Source: JBOZRQ01 sp050789255 (lineage in GTDB: Bacteria; Bacillota; Sulfobacillia; Symbiobacteriales; Symbiobacteriaceae). Taken from it: a stretch of DNA of 64,000 bases. Positions within the stretch are counted from its first letter, which is position 1; every line of letters starts with the position of its first letter. The stretch is from the NCBI GenBank assembly GCA_050789255.1, contig JBOZRQ010000020.1:62001-126000 (forward strand). The letters run 5' to 3'. The position numbers were made by a program, and so were the translations under genes. The notes under the pieces were generated by a model. The model was not told where the DNA came from, made no database searches, and saw only the letters and a program-made list of their open reading frames with translations. This document shows, piece by piece, positions 44,722 through 54,900 of the stretch.

Positions 44722-47192
44722 AGGGCGGCCTCCGCCGGCTTGGCGACCGGGGGCCGGGTGTCGAAGGCCTTGGCCAGGTGCGGGAAGACCGGATCCAGGG
44801 TGACCACCCCGACCCGCCCCTGCAGGTCCTGGAAGACGGCTTGGCCGGTATCCAACTGGCGCAGCGCCATGACGTTCTCCGGCTCGGGCTCCAGGTTAAG
44901 GAACTGGAGCACCTTGGAGATCTCCTGGTGATCGAAGGAGCGGAAGATGAACTTCACGCCGATGTTGTTCTTGATCGTCTCGTCCAGCAGGTCGGCCACG
45001 TTCTGGCTGACCAGGTAGACGGCGTTGTTCATGGCGCGCCCCGTGCGCAGCAGATGGCTGACCAGGGACTTGCCCTGGGAGGAGGCCATCAGTGCCCAGG
45101 CCTCGTCCAGCAGAACGATTTTGAAGGTCTGCCGGTCCATGCGGGTGAACTGGGTCGCAAAGCCGGTAATGGCGTGCATGAGTGCCACGGAGAGCAGCTC
45201 TTCGAGGCTGAACTCCTCCCGGGGCTTGCCGGCGGGCGGCATGGTCAGGCGCTGCAGCTGCAGCACGTTCATGCGGTGGCCCAGGTCCAGGCCCTGTTCG
45301 TGGCCCCGCCCGAAGATCAGGTTGGCGTAGGCCCGGCGGCTCAGCGCCCGGAAGTACTCGGCCAACTGGGCGGTCTCGGGATCCTGCCTGCCCATCTCCT
45401 CGAGCTGGTCGACCACCTTGCCCATGGCGGGCTCGGGGCGCCGGGAGACCTCCTCCACCGCCCGCATGATCGACAGGAAGTCCCGGTCGCCGGTCTTGAC
45501 GTTGCCCAGGAAGCTGAGCAGCGATACGGCCAGGTTGCCGGTCTCCTTGTAGTCCTCATCGGCGATGCCGCGCCACATGATGAACGGGTCGAGCTTGCCG
45601 GTATCCTCTTCGCTGGCGCCCAGGTTGACGATTCGCAGGTGGCCGGCCAGCTCAGGCAAATCCAGCAGCCAGTTGGTGCGCTCCCCCTTGGGATCGAGCA
45701 CCAGGGCCTGGGCGCCGCCAAAGACGACCGCCAGGTAGGTCAGCAGGTTTGCCGTGAAGGACTTGCCGCCGCCCAGGGAGCCCAGGAAGGCGATGGAGGC
45801 CGACCGGTTCAGCTTGGGCGGCAGGGCCGGATCCAGGTAGATCGGCCGCTGCAGGATGCCTGTCCGCCCGATGTACGGGCCGGTCTGGTCGCCCAGGTTG
45901 CGGGTCCCCAGGAACATGGAGCCCGCCAGCACCTCGGGGGGCACCCGGTGGATGTAGTCGGTCATCAGCTGCGGAGCGCCGGGCACGCAGTCCAGGAAGG
46001 CCTGGAGCTGATCGCCTGCGGGCACCTCCACCCCGATCTGGTAGGTCGACATGTGGGAGCGCAGCTGCTGCACCCGGTCGATCAGGGTCCGCTCGTCGCC
46101 GGCGGAGACCGCCAGGCATACGGAGGCCAGGGCCGTCGGGAAGCGGCGCTGCTTCAGGTCGTGCTCCAGGGCAGCCACCTGCTCCTGAGCGTCCAGCAGG
46201 GCGATCGGCACATCCTCGCCGGAGTGGCGGGTGTGCTGGTCCTGGTCGTTGATGTCCAGCTTCTTGCGGCGCACGACGGCCAGCGCCTCTTCGTGCTTCA
46301 TGTTGCTCCAGCGCAGGCAGACCTCGACCGGGAAGGGCAGGTCCTCGAGCCGGTAGAGCCACTCCGAACCAGGGAAGACCAGCTCGTCGGGCAGGTCGGC
46401 CACGAAGCAGAAGCTGGTGAGCCCGGATCGCTCGCCCTCGGCGGTCAGCTGGGTCATCCGGATACGGCGGGGGTTGCGCAGGTCCATCTCACCCTCGGTG
46501 AGGCTGCGAATCTCCGATGCTTCGGGCCGCAGCTCGACGGCCCCGTCCTTCGCCGGGGTGGCCAGGGCGTCGGGCGCCCACCCCTCGCGGCGGGTAGGAT
46601 CACCAATACCGCGCCAGAAGCCCCGCTGGATCAGCCAGGCGATCTGGCCGGGGTCCAGCCGGGTCGCCCGGGTCACCCGGGAGATGCGGGCGAAGAGCGT
46701 CTCCTCGCGCTGCAAGTACGCAGCCAGCTCGTAGTCGAGGAGGCCGGGCGCCTTCAGTCCCATCAGCTCGTCGATGAAACGGCGCGGCTCCTGCCACAGC
46801 GACTTGATGTAGCCAAGCCCCTGTGTGGGCATTTCTGCTTTGGGCAGGCGCAGGGCCAGGTAGTACTCATGCTCGAAGCCCTCGCGGGCATCCTTCAGGT
46901 GCTCCGCCGCCGCATCGCAATAGGTGGCGGCGACCCCGGCCAGCGGGCCTGTCACCGCACCCTTCAACTGCTGCAAGTGCTGGCTGGCCAGATGGGAGCG
47001 CGGGACCATGAAGACCTGGCCGGCGGAATCCTCGAGCTCCCAGAAAAGGCGCGACAAACGCCAGAGCAGCCCCATGCGGGCTGCACTGCTCAGGTGCTCG
47101 TAGTGCCAGGGGTCAAGGCGGTAGAGCGCCCATACCTCACGCGCCTGGTTTACCGCCAGGTTCTGCTCGAAGTAGACGAGCGGAAACTGCAC
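44718..47192 (-). CDS. VirB4/TcpF-like conjugation ATPase, 824 aa
   Basis: Walker A ASIAFLGSLGGGKSFTANLL (about residue 470), Walker B FKIVLLDEAWALMASSQGKS (about 690), and NDAVYLVSQNVADLLDETIKNN-like sensor region. The N-terminal 400 residues are the VirB4 protomer part (FPLVYFEQNLAVNQAREVWALYRLDPWHYEHL, PDELVFPGSEWLYRLEDLPFPVEVCLRW). It matches TraC/VirB4 ATPases of Gram-positive elements such as TcpF/ORF16 of Tn916-like elements. It powers assembly of the secretion machine. Complete. Confidence 0.93.
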   Translation of the reverse strand: MQFPLVYFEQNLAVNQAREVWALYRLDPWHYEHLSSAARMGLLWRLSRLFWELEDSAGQVFMVPRSHLASQHLQQLKGAVTGPLAGVAATYCDAAAEHLKDAREGFEHEYYLALRLPKAEMPTQGLGYIKSLWQEPRRFIDELMGLKAPGLLDYELAAYLQREETLFARISRVTRATRLDPGQIAWLIQRGFWRGIGDPTRREGWAPDALATPAKDGAVELRPEASEIRSLTEGEMDLRNPRRIRMTQLTAEGERSGLTSFCFVADLPDELVFPGSEWLYRLEDLPFPVEVCLRWSNMKHEEALAVVRRKKLDINDQDQHTRHSGEDVPIALLDAQEQVAALEHDLKQRRFPTALASVCLAVSAGDERTLIDRVQQLRSHMSTYQIGVEVPAGDQLQAFLDCVPGAPQLMTDYIHRVPPEVLAGSMFLGTRNLGDQTGPYIGRTGILQRPIYLDPALPPKLNRSASIAFLGSLGGGKSFTANLLTYLAVVFGGAQALVLDPKGERTNWLLDLPELAGHLRIVNLGASEEDTGKLDPFIMWRGIADEDYKETGNLAVSLLSFLGNVKTGDRDFLSIMRAVEEVSRRPEPAMGKVVDQLEEMGRQDPETAQLAEYFRALSRRAYANLIFGRGHEQGLDLGHRMNVLQLQRLTMPPAGKPREEFSLEELLSVALMHAITGFATQFTRMDRQTFKIVLLDEAWALMASSQGKSLVSHLLRTGRAMNNAVYLVSQNVADLLDETIKNNIGVKFIFRSFDHQEISKVLQFLNLEPEPENVMALRQLDTGQAVFQDLQGRVGVVTLDPVFPHLAKAFDTRPPVAKPAEAAL

Positions 47193-47199
47193 GCATCTC

Positions 47200-47592
47200 T
47201 CATCCTTTCAACCGCCGGCCCCCTGCCACGCCCCCGAAGCGCAGGCGCTCCGGCGTTTGGGGCATGGGCTGCAGCCGGTTCAGCTGCTTGGGAGCGAGCC
47301 AGTAGCGAATCATGGAGGAAAGCCATCGCAGCGGCGATTTGCCGTCCAGCCGCTGCTGGGTCAGGTACCAGGCGGCCACGGCGGGGATTAGCAGGTACCG
47401 GAGCACAGGCGAAGAGGCGCTCACACCGGGGATCGCGCTGATGGGAACCATCGCCGCGATCGCCGCCGCGAAGACGCCGGCCTGCCGGAAGGTGACCGGG
47501 AAGGGCAGGCGCACCCGCTCGATCTGGTAGATCACACGTTCCTGTGACCAGACCTGTTTGTAGGTGCGCAGGCGAACCTTATCCGTCTCCAT
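47200..47592 (-). CDS. TcpE-family membrane protein, 130 aa
   Basis: The pattern RLRTYKQVWSQERVIYQIERVRLPFPVTFRQAGVF, one or two spans (AAAIAAMVPISAIPG, VLRYLLIPAVAAWYLTQQ) and the end DGKSPLRWLSSMIRYWLAPKQLNRLQ are the TcpE signature. TcpE works with the VirB4 ATPase in Gram-positive conjugation. Gene order TcpC, TcpD-like, TcpE, ATPase is conserved with clostridial elements. Confidence 0.85.
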   Translation of the reverse strand: METDKVRLRTYKQVWSQERVIYQIERVRLPFPVTFRQAGVFAAAIAAMVPISAIPGVSASSPVLRYLLIPAVAAWYLTQQRLDGKSPLRWLSSMIRYWLAPKQLNRLQPMPQTPERLRFGGVAGGRRLKG

Positions 47593-47596
47593 GGGG

Positions 47597-47902
47597 CTAC
47601 TTGCCGATCAGGAACCGGGCGAACCCGACGGCGGCATCCTTGAACTCGGTGCCGGCGAAGACCACCAGCGAGACGAGCACGGCGAAGGCCGCGAAGGAGA
47701 GGAACTTGGTGAACTGGCGCTTGGCCAGGTAGTACAGCGATACGGCGGCGAGCAGCGGCACGAACAGGGCGTTTACGTTGGTGGTGATCCAGGAGCCGAT
47801 CTGCACGCCCGGGTTGGGCGGTGCCGTGGCAGCGAAGGCAACACCGCCGGTCAGGGCCAGGGTGAGCACGCCCGTAGTCATCACAGTCCACATGCGGCGC
47901 AT
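47597..47902 (-). CDS. TcpD-like small membrane protein, 101 aa
   Basis: ATG 47902, AAAGGGGAATGACCAA upstream. Signal-like start (VMTTGVLTLALTGGVAFA), then GSWITTNVNALFVPLLAAVSLYYLAKRQFTKFLSFAAFAVLVSLVVFAG, two spans, and DAAVGFARFLIGK. It has the size and place of TcpD/VirB2-like subunits. A pilin-like role is possible. Confidence 0.7.
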   Translation of the reverse strand: MRRMWTVMTTGVLTLALTGGVAFAATAPPNPGVQIGSWITTNVNALFVPLLAAVSLYYLAKRQFTKFLSFAAFAVLVSLVVFAGTEFKDAAVGFARFLIGK

Positions 47903-47906
47903 TTGG

Positions 47907-48809
47907 TCATTCCCCTTTCTGGAGTAGGTCCTTGATATACCAACGGCTGTCGCGCTCGATCAGCTTCAGGGTGTAGCGGTAGGTGAAGCGGGCGCCGGTG
48001 ACCGGGTCGGTCACCTGCACGTCCACCGTCGCCGACGGTTCCTGCCCGCCGTAAAGCGTGACCCTGCTGACGCCGTCGAAGCTCCAGGAGCCCTGGAGCG
48101 CCGGCAGCTTCACGTCAGGCGCCAGGAAGTAGCTTACGTCGCCCGAGCCGCTCAGGTAGGCCCGGAAGAAGCCGGTGGCCAGGGTCCGTACCCGGTCATC
48201 CTTGTCGCTGATCTCCTGGGCCGGGGCGCTTTCCGCAACCGGGGCGCCCTTGGCGGGAGGGGTCACGAGGGCCGGGTACTCGGCCACAACCCAGCCGCCG
48301 TTCTCAGTGGCGGCCAGGGGGACGGCAAGGTATGCGGTGGTAACCGGGAAGGTCTTGTGCACAGGGCGCTGGGTGCCGGTCGCATCGGGCTCGGTCGTGT
48401 CCTGGTACGGCGCGACCCGGGCCGCTACGGTGACGATCCACCGGGTTGTGCTCTGCTGTTTGACGCTGTGGATCCAGACCCCCTCCACCTCCTGGCCGAA
48501 CCCGGCCTTGCCGGCGGTCCAGCCCGCCTGGGAGTCGAGGCCGGAGGCCAGGAACGGCTGCAGCCGGGTGGAGCGATCGAGGTCGCCGCCGGCCTTGAAG
48601 GTCAGGTACTCCTTGGCGAACATGGGCGCCAGCGACCGCAGCCCGGCGGGCTCAGGTGCAGGCTTTGCTTCCTCTGGTGCGGCTGTGGCGGGCTGGGCCG
48701 GCTGCGGCCCCTCGGGCAGGAATGAGACGACGCCCCGAAGCAAGACCCAGGCCACCAGAAGCCACACGAACCAGCGCAGGACCTTAAGTCCCGCGCCTTT
48801 CCATGCCAT
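47907..48809 (-). CDS. TcpC-family (VirB8-like) conjugation protein, 300 aa
   Basis: One N-terminal span (LRWFVWLLVAWVLLRGVVSFL), a proline-rich linker, then two NTF2-like halves. The first is LRSLAPMFAKEYLTFKAG...VEGVWIHSVKQQSTTRWIVTVAARV; the second is RVRTLATGFFRAYLSGSGDVSYFLAPDVKLPAL...VTDPVTGARFTYRYTLKLIERDSRWYIKDLLQ. This is the TcpC arrangement, a VirB8-like bridge of the machine. First gene of the cluster in transcription order. Confidence 0.88.
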   Translation of the reverse strand: MAWKGAGLKVLRWFVWLLVAWVLLRGVVSFLPEGPQPAQPATAAPEEAKPAPEPAGLRSLAPMFAKEYLTFKAGGDLDRSTRLQPFLASGLDSQAGWTAGKAGFGQEVEGVWIHSVKQQSTTRWIVTVAARVAPYQDTTEPDATGTQRPVHKTFPVTTAYLAVPLAATENGGWVVAEYPALVTPPAKGAPVAESAPAQEISDKDDRVRTLATGFFRAYLSGSGDVSYFLAPDVKLPALQGSWSFDGVSRVTLYGGQEPSATVDVQVTDPVTGARFTYRYTLKLIERDSRWYIKDLLQKGE

Positions 48810-48828
48810 AGACTCCCCTCCGATTTCC

Positions 48829-50838
48829 TTACTGGTTCTGGTACGGAATCACGGTGCCCGGCGCCGGCTGGCTGGAGAGTGCGCCGCCCTTGGCCCAGTT
48901 CAGGGACAGGTAGCTCAGGTCCAGCAGGTTGACGGCCCCGTTATCATCGAGGTCGGCCAGCGGGTTCCAGTTGGGCGAGCCCGCCGTGGATTGCCAGGCT
49001 CGTGCGAGCACGGCCAGGTCCTCCAGGAAGATCACGTCCCTGGCGTCGGAACGGTCGGCGATGTTGCCGGGAATCAGGAAAACATCGAGATGATCGAGCG
49101 TGGTGGTCTCCCCAACGGTGACCGGCACACTCTGGATTTTGGCAGACAGGTAGGAGGGACGGGTGATCACCAGATCGTAGGTGCCAACCGCCAGGTCGGT
49201 GATGCTGAACTCCCCGGCGGCGTTGGTCGTGGTGCTCTTCACCACGGTGCTGCCGCTGCGGACCTCGACGACCGCCCCGGCGTTGCTGGTGCGTGCCTGA
49301 AGCTCCACAACGCCGCTGATGGCGCCCAGCCGGGTGATCTGCACCGTGGCCGGCTGGCTCTCGCCGTGGGGGATCGACGTCGTCGGAGTGTTGAGGAAGT
49401 GGACGCCTGCGACCCCGACCATGGTCGCCGTGACCGGCGCCGTGCTCTTGACCTTGAAGGTCAGGGTGAAGGCGTTGCCCGTGCTCGCCGAGGGGTCATC
49501 GGCGTTGTAGATATCGATCAAAACGCTGGTCACGCTGTTGTTCGAGTGCTTGTCAGCGCCTGGGCCGTCAAAGATCGAGCCATCGAAGCTGGCCCCCGTG
49601 AACTCCAGCAGGGAGTCGGCGAAGGTGATCTCGGCGGTCAGCCCGTGCATGGTGGACGGGGCATTCTGAACCTCACCGGTGATCGTGACCGTTTCGCCCG
49701 GCAGGTAGTGGGCCTTATCGGTGAGCAACCGCAGGAACGGCGTGGTGAAATCGGCCGTAGCGGTGGCGGTGGCGGGTCTGCCAGCTCTATCGATGGCAAT
49801 GACCTTGATGAGGTTGACGCCGCCATTCAGCGCGACCGTCTTGGTGTAGGTGCCGGCGGCGGCGTTCACCACCGCCTCATCGTCCGTGGTGGGCAGGGCG
49901 CCGTCCGAGGGGTTGACCAGGACGTAGATCTTGTCGATATTGGCTTCCACGAAGGTGCCTGTCACCGTCAGCGGAGTGACCACCGGGCTGGGCAGGGGGT
50001 TCATCGCCACCTGGGGCGCCACGGTATCGATGTAGAAGCTGACCGGTCCGGCGGAGGCGGTGCCGGTCGTGGCGCTGACCGACTGTGGCCCGTCGGCGAT
50101 GCCGCTGAAGTTGGCGACGAAGACGCCGGAGGCGTTGGCAGTCACCTGCTTGCTCTGCGCCCCGATGCTTACCGTGACGCTGGCGCCGGCAGGAGCCGTG
50201 CCGCTGACCGTCGGGTTCGACGTGGTGACCATGGTTCCAGGCGCCGGCGCCGTGATCGTAAGCGGCGTGGGGATGCCCACGTTTACGGAGACCGCCGGGC
50301 CGAAGTCCGGCGTGATGGGATCGCCCAGGGAGTTCACGAGCTTGACATGGACGCTCGAAGGTGCGAGGGAGAAGGTGACCGACAGGGTATCCGGGCCGGA
50401 GAACCGGCCCTCAAACTCCATGGTGCCGAGCACGCGCTCGCCTGCCTCGGTGGCGCCGGCAACCTGGCCGACCCGCACAGCCACCAGGCTCTGCCGACTA
50501 ATGCCGGTCTGCGGGTTGGAGGGCATGCTGGTGAAGTACTCCGATTCTGTAAGCGCGGTAGTGACGATGCCCATGGCAGTAGTGGCAGTGGTGACGCCAC
50601 CGACGGGGAGCACCGGTACGAGCAGGTTGGAGTCGTAGTAGACGTCCACGGAGGAGCCGTACACGTCCACCGCACCGGTGATCTTGACCGTGAGCACCAC
50701 GCGCTCGCCGGGCGCCACCGAACTCTTGTCCGTGGTGAGCGTGATGAGCGGGCGCGGCGCTTCTGCTGCCTGCACGCCGGGCACAAGCAATAGCGAAAGC
50801 ATCAGGGCAATGGTCAAGGCGGAGATCCACCTCTTCAC
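48829..50838 (-). CDS. Secreted protein with two cohesin domains and a dockerin, 669 aa
   Basis: Signal 1-24. Cohesin-like 1 at 30-190 (ITLTTDKSSVAPGERVVLTVKITGAVDVYGSSVDVYYDSNLL). An Ig-like unit follows at 195-385, cohesin-like 2 at 390-520 (LLTDKAHYLPGETVTITGEVQNAPSTMHGLTAEI) and a CnaB-like fold at 525-610 (GVVELQARTSNAGAVVEVRSG). The C-terminal dockerin at 620-660 has second loop DLDDNGAVNLLDLSYLS; its first loop, DARDVIFLEDLAVLA, lacks the usual calcium residues. In cellulosomes cohesins bind dockerins of partner enzymes; both modules in one chain would let it polymerise or bridge (inference). Confidence 0.8.
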   Translation of the reverse strand: MKRWISALTIALMLSLLLVPGVQAAEAPRPLITLTTDKSSVAPGERVVLTVKITGAVDVYGSSVDVYYDSNLLVPVLPVGGVTTATTAMGIVTTALTESEYFTSMPSNPQTGISRQSLVAVRVGQVAGATEAGERVLGTMEFEGRFSGPDTLSVTFSLAPSSVHVKLVNSLGDPITPDFGPAVSVNVGIPTPLTITAPAPGTMVTTSNPTVSGTAPAGASVTVSIGAQSKQVTANASGVFVANFSGIADGPQSVSATTGTASAGPVSFYIDTVAPQVAMNPLPSPVVTPLTVTGTFVEANIDKIYVLVNPSDGALPTTDDEAVVNAAAGTYTKTVALNGGVNLIKVIAIDRAGRPATATATADFTTPFLRLLTDKAHYLPGETVTITGEVQNAPSTMHGLTAEITFADSLLEFTGASFDGSIFDGPGADKHSNNSVTSVLIDIYNADDPSASTGNAFTLTFKVKSTAPVTATMVGVAGVHFLNTPTTSIPHGESQPATVQITRLGAISGVVELQARTSNAGAVVEVRSGSTVVKSTTTNAAGEFSITDLAVGTYDLVITRPSYLSAKIQSVPVTVGETTTLDHLDVFLIPGNIADRSDARDVIFLEDLAVLARAWQSTAGSPNWNPLADLDDNGAVNLLDLSYLSLNWAKGGALSSQPAPGTVIPYQNQ

Positions 50839-50875
50839 CGGGTCGTCCCTCCCTCAGCTGCCAGCACTGCACGGA

Positions 50876-51763
50876 CTAGTTAGTAATGGTGGTGGAACCG
50901 TTCACGAAGACGGGCTGCACATACTGCAACGGAAACTTGGGTGAGGAGGTCAGCACGCTGAGTGCCCCGTTGCCCGCCTCGGCGCCGGAGCCCAGCACAA
51001 AGTTGACGTCCCCGGTAGCCTTGGGTTTGAACCTGACCTGAAACAGGACGCCATCCCCGCTGAAGGTGCCGCCCTGGTTGGCGATTACGTAGAGCACCCG
51101 GCCGGCCCGCGGCGCCGTGTCGGGCAGCTGTGTGCCGTTGCTCATGACGGCGCCGCGCACTACCCCGAGGAATTCCGCCTTGGTCGGGTCGAAGGTGAGG
51201 GTAATGGCCGCAGCGCTTACCTGCTGCCACCTTTCGGCGCGCACCGTCACCATGAAGGAGTCGGCGGTGACAGCGACCGAGGCCGGCGCATCCACCACGA
51301 CGGTGTGGCTCGATGTGGGGGCGGTGGCCGGCGGTACGAGGCCAACCGTGCGGGTGGCGGGCTCCCAGTTCACCTGGAAGCCGAACTCCTCGCTGATAAA
51401 CCGGAGCGGCACCATCGTGCGGTCCTTGTAGATGAAGGGGGCGACGTCAATCTGTACGGCCCGCCCGTCCACGAGCACGTCCCGGCTGTCGATGGTCAGG
51501 ATCACCGTCTTTTCGCCGTAGTGGATGGTGACCTGGCGCTTGACCCCGTTCCACTCCAGCTTCGCCTCGATGCGCTCAAGCACGAAGCGGACCGGGACGA
51601 AGGTCCGGTCGTCGCGAATGACGGGCGGCACCTCAAAGAGCACGGGCTGCCCGTTAAACGAGACCTGCACATCTTCCGAGTCGGCGAGGGCAGGGCGCCC
51701 GGGGAGCCCCAGGGAGACGAGAACCAGGAGAACGGTCAACGCCAGGACAACCCGCCGAACCAT
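50876..51763 (-). CDS. Copper amine oxidase N-domain / cohesin-like surface protein, 295 aa
   Basis: ATG 51763 (MVRRVVLALTVLLVLVSLGL) with AGAGGTGGCGCT upstream. Residues 30-135 are the CuAO N1 repeat fold (VQVSFNGQPVLFEVPPVIRDDRTFVPVRFVLERIEAKLEW, IDVAPFIYKDRTMVPLRFISEEFGFQVNW). Residues 150-295 are cohesin-like (SVAVTADSFMVTVRAERW...ITLTFDPTKAEFLGVVRG). No amine-oxidase catalytic domain. The N1 domains are common wall-attachment modules in Clostridia. It may present a cohesin at the cell wall for the neighbouring dockerin proteins. Confidence 0.82.
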   Translation of the reverse strand: MVRRVVLALTVLLVLVSLGLPGRPALADSEDVQVSFNGQPVLFEVPPVIRDDRTFVPVRFVLERIEAKLEWNGVKRQVTIHYGEKTVILTIDSRDVLVDGRAVQIDVAPFIYKDRTMVPLRFISEEFGFQVNWEPATRTVGLVPPATAPTSSHTVVVDAPASVAVTADSFMVTVRAERWQQVSAAAITLTFDPTKAEFLGVVRGAVMSNGTQLPDTAPRAGRVLYVIANQGGTFSGDGVLFQVRFKPKATGDVNFVLGSGAEAGNGALSVLTSSPKFPLQYVQPVFVNGSTTITN

Positions 51764-51893
51764 AGCGCCACCTCTGTGAAAGCACGCTTGCCGCAATAAT
51801 AGAACTCGGAATGTAGAAACTTTCGGGAGAGCACCCTAAATTCCTGTTGATTCTCAACTATTCCTTGGTAAAAGTTTTGGAGGGCAAAGGGAA

Positions 51894-51929
51894 ACCGGCG
51901 CCCAATGCCAGGTGGCCTTGGACGCCGGT
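51894..51929 (-). terminator. Terminator of the giant dockerin protein gene
   Basis: ACCGGCG (894-900) pairs with CGCCGGT (923-929), with the inner CCAATGCC/GGCCTTGG stem. It lies about 11 bases past the stop at 51940 and is followed on the minus strand by TTCCCTTTG. Confidence 0.6.
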
Positions 51930-51939
51930 GCAGGGCGGG

Positions 51940-54900
51940 CTAGGGGGTGCCGAGGGTCAGGGTCACGCTCTCGGTGGCGTCCGACGTCAAAGAGACGTAG
52001 GCCGTGGCCGTGTACGTTCCCGCTTCAACCTGTACGGTGTAGGTCCCGATCGCCGGCACCCGGGTCAGGTCAACCACGGTCTCACCGCTGGCGTTCAGAC
52101 GGACGACGGTGGTCAGTAACGAGCGGTCCTCCCCTACCGGGTTGGAATAGAGCAGGGTGACCTTTGCTTCGGCCGGCAGGGTTATACCCGCGGGCGCCTG
52201 GATGGTGAGATGCACTCCGCCGGCGTTGCTCAGCGCTTCCGCCTCGGGCGTGTAGTTGCGCGCGATGCGGGCCAGGTCGAGCAGGTCGATCGCTTGGTCG
52301 CCGTTGGTGTCCGCCAGACCGGAAAAGTAAGAGTCGCCTGTCTGACCATAGTGCTCGGCATACATCGCCAGGTCAGCGCCGTCGATCTTTCCGTCCACGT
52401 TCAGGTCGCCGAACTTGAGGGTGATCGTCGGTACGGTGATTAGGGCATCGGCGGATTGCGCAGTCGCCTCAGCTACCAGGTAGCCGGGCGAAATGGCCAG
52501 GGTGGTCGCCGTGAGGGTTCCCAGCGGCAGATTGAAGACGGCGTACTTCGTATGCGACGCTGTCGGCCGACCATCGACCCACGCTCGCTGTCTGACTCCG
52601 GTGCTGTCCGTCACCCACACCGCCAGATCACCGGTACTGGTCGGTCCTATGCGGTCGATGAAACCGCTCACGGCTCGGTTCGCCACGCCGGTCTCGTCGC
52701 GCAGCACGCTGAACCGGACGTCTGCCGGAGGTACGGGGACCCCCGATTCCTTGATGGTGCTATCCTCGGTGAACTCGAAGGTTGTGTTGCCTGCAAAGTC
52801 CGGTTTGGCCTGAAACTCCACGAGGATACGGGGCAGAGTACCGGCGCCGGACCACCTTACCAACAGTACGCCCGTGGCGGCGTCGTCCTCCATGGTGATT
52901 CCATTGGCCGCGCAGTCGACGGTGGCTCCTTGGACAAAGCAGTGAGCGGTGCCGGTCAGGGCTACCTGAGCCGGGTTGTACCGAACGCCCAGATCCAGTG
53001 AACTGGGGGAGTTGGCACCGTACACCGCGATCTCCAGACCGATTCGGCCGCCGGGCTCCACATAGTGACCGGGGTTGACAGACGGGAAGGTGCGCCCTCT
53101 CACCTGGACCCGAGGGCCGACTAGAACGGTGGTTTCAGCTACCCACGGCTTGGTCCCATAGAGGCCCGCCGGCTGCGTCACTCTTAGGCTGTAAACGCCA
53201 TCCGGGATGCCGCTTCTCACCGGCGCCGAGGCGCTGCCGGTAAGCCAGCTGCCCAGGAAATGGCTCCCGTTCTCACTGTAGAGCCAGCCCTCCATGTTGG
53301 GGTTGCCGCCGGCGTTGAAATGGATGACCCGCTGAAGACGGTCACCAGCCTCAGTGGTCAGGTGTAGCTGGAAGTTCAGGTTCTCGCCCTGTCGGACGTG
53401 TGTGTTCTCCACGGTCAGAGTAGCCGTCACGTCCCCACCGAGGTCCTTCCAGACTGTCGGGTTCTCACCTGCAACAAGAGCGATTCCCGAACCGCCCCGC
53501 CTGAAGGGGTAGGACCAGTCGGTCATCCCTTCATCAATCCGAAGCTCGTAACCCTCCAGGGTGACCGTGCCAGGCTTGAAGTACAGGGCGGTGGGCCCAT
53601 CAAGGTAGTAGCCGATTTCTGCCACGGCGTTCCCGCTGCTGACGAGAAGACTGATCGCCATGGGCGCAGCGTTCTGCGTGCCCAGGTGGCCGGGAACCAC
53701 CCGAGCCAGCGGGTCCGTGGTTGAGTACTGGTAGTCATGCGAACTGTCGGGCTGAACGTCGGGCTCCATCATCATATAGACGTTCCCGCCGCTGAAGAAG
53801 GTGAAGCTGAAGCCGTAGCTGCCGCCCGGCATGACCCGGATGGTACCGGTGTCGCTCTCGGTCAGCCAGGTCATGCTTGCCGGACCGAGTCCGGTGATCA
53901 TGGCAGCCATCGGGTAGCGCGTGTAGTTCCCGTCGTGCAGAGCCGCGCTGTACTGAATGGGCTTGGTCTGGCTGAGGTCGAAGCTGACCGTGGTCACCTG
54001 ACCCGGCTGAACAACGACGTCCCCGCGGGTGAGGTAGTACCCTTCCGGATTGGCGATCACCCCGTAGGTGCCCTTCTCCACCAGGTAGTACCCGGGTTCC
54101 ATGCCATGGTACCCGGTCGACTGCCCGTAACTCCCGTCCGCCTGCTTGGGCAGGGCAATCAGGGCCTGACCCATCGGCAGGGCCGCTGTCTGCACCATGC
54201 CGGTCAGTTCAGCCTTCAGAATGCCCCAGGTCTGGTCGTCCGTCACCAGCAGGACCTGACCGGCGTACTCCCCGCGCACCAAGGCAGTGACAGGCGCGGG
54301 GCCACCCTCGGAACGGTCCAGTGTGAAGGTGACCCGGCCCTGGCTGTCCGTGACAGCGCTGGAGGCCAGACTCCCATTCACCCGGCTGCCATAAGGCAGG
54401 CTCACAGTCACGTCGGGCTCGGGCAGACCGTCGAACGTCACGGTGACGGTCACAGTGCCGTCGCCTTGGTTCTTGACCCACGGACGGCTGAGGCTCAGGG
54501 CGGGGCCGGGTTCAGCTGCCTTCATGTTCACCGTGGTCGAGAGTGCCACGTCACCGAACAGGGGCCCGGCCTCAGACAGGGTGCCCGTAATGGTGTACAC
54601 GGCCGCTTCGGTCGGGGTGAATTTCATGGAGTCGTCGTTCTCCTCCGTCGCCACCACGGTCCCGGTCGAGTCTTTCACCTCGTAAGTCGGGTAGACCGTG
54701 TGTCCCCAGTTGCCGTCCTTGGCGGCGCGGTAGGTGTGCACCAGCACAGCACTGGAGCTCTCCGGCTGCAGCGTGAAGTAGCTGGCCTTGCCCCTGACCA
54801 GGTTCGCCGGTCCCTTCAGGTTCGAAGCCCAAGCCGAGCCGCCAGCAGTGAAGGTACGCGGCTCATCCCCCTTCGAGAAGGTAACGTAGCCGTATTGACT

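Noticed and set aside
44778..47441. Open plus-strand frame of 887 codons
   Set aside because: Opposite strand of the VirB4-like ATPase gene, low-complexity product, no ribosome site.
48175..50793. Open plus-strand frame of 872 codons
   Set aside because: It is the mirror of the cohesin protein gene. High GC at third positions keeps the opposite frame open; the translation is His/Gly/Arg-rich with no domain.
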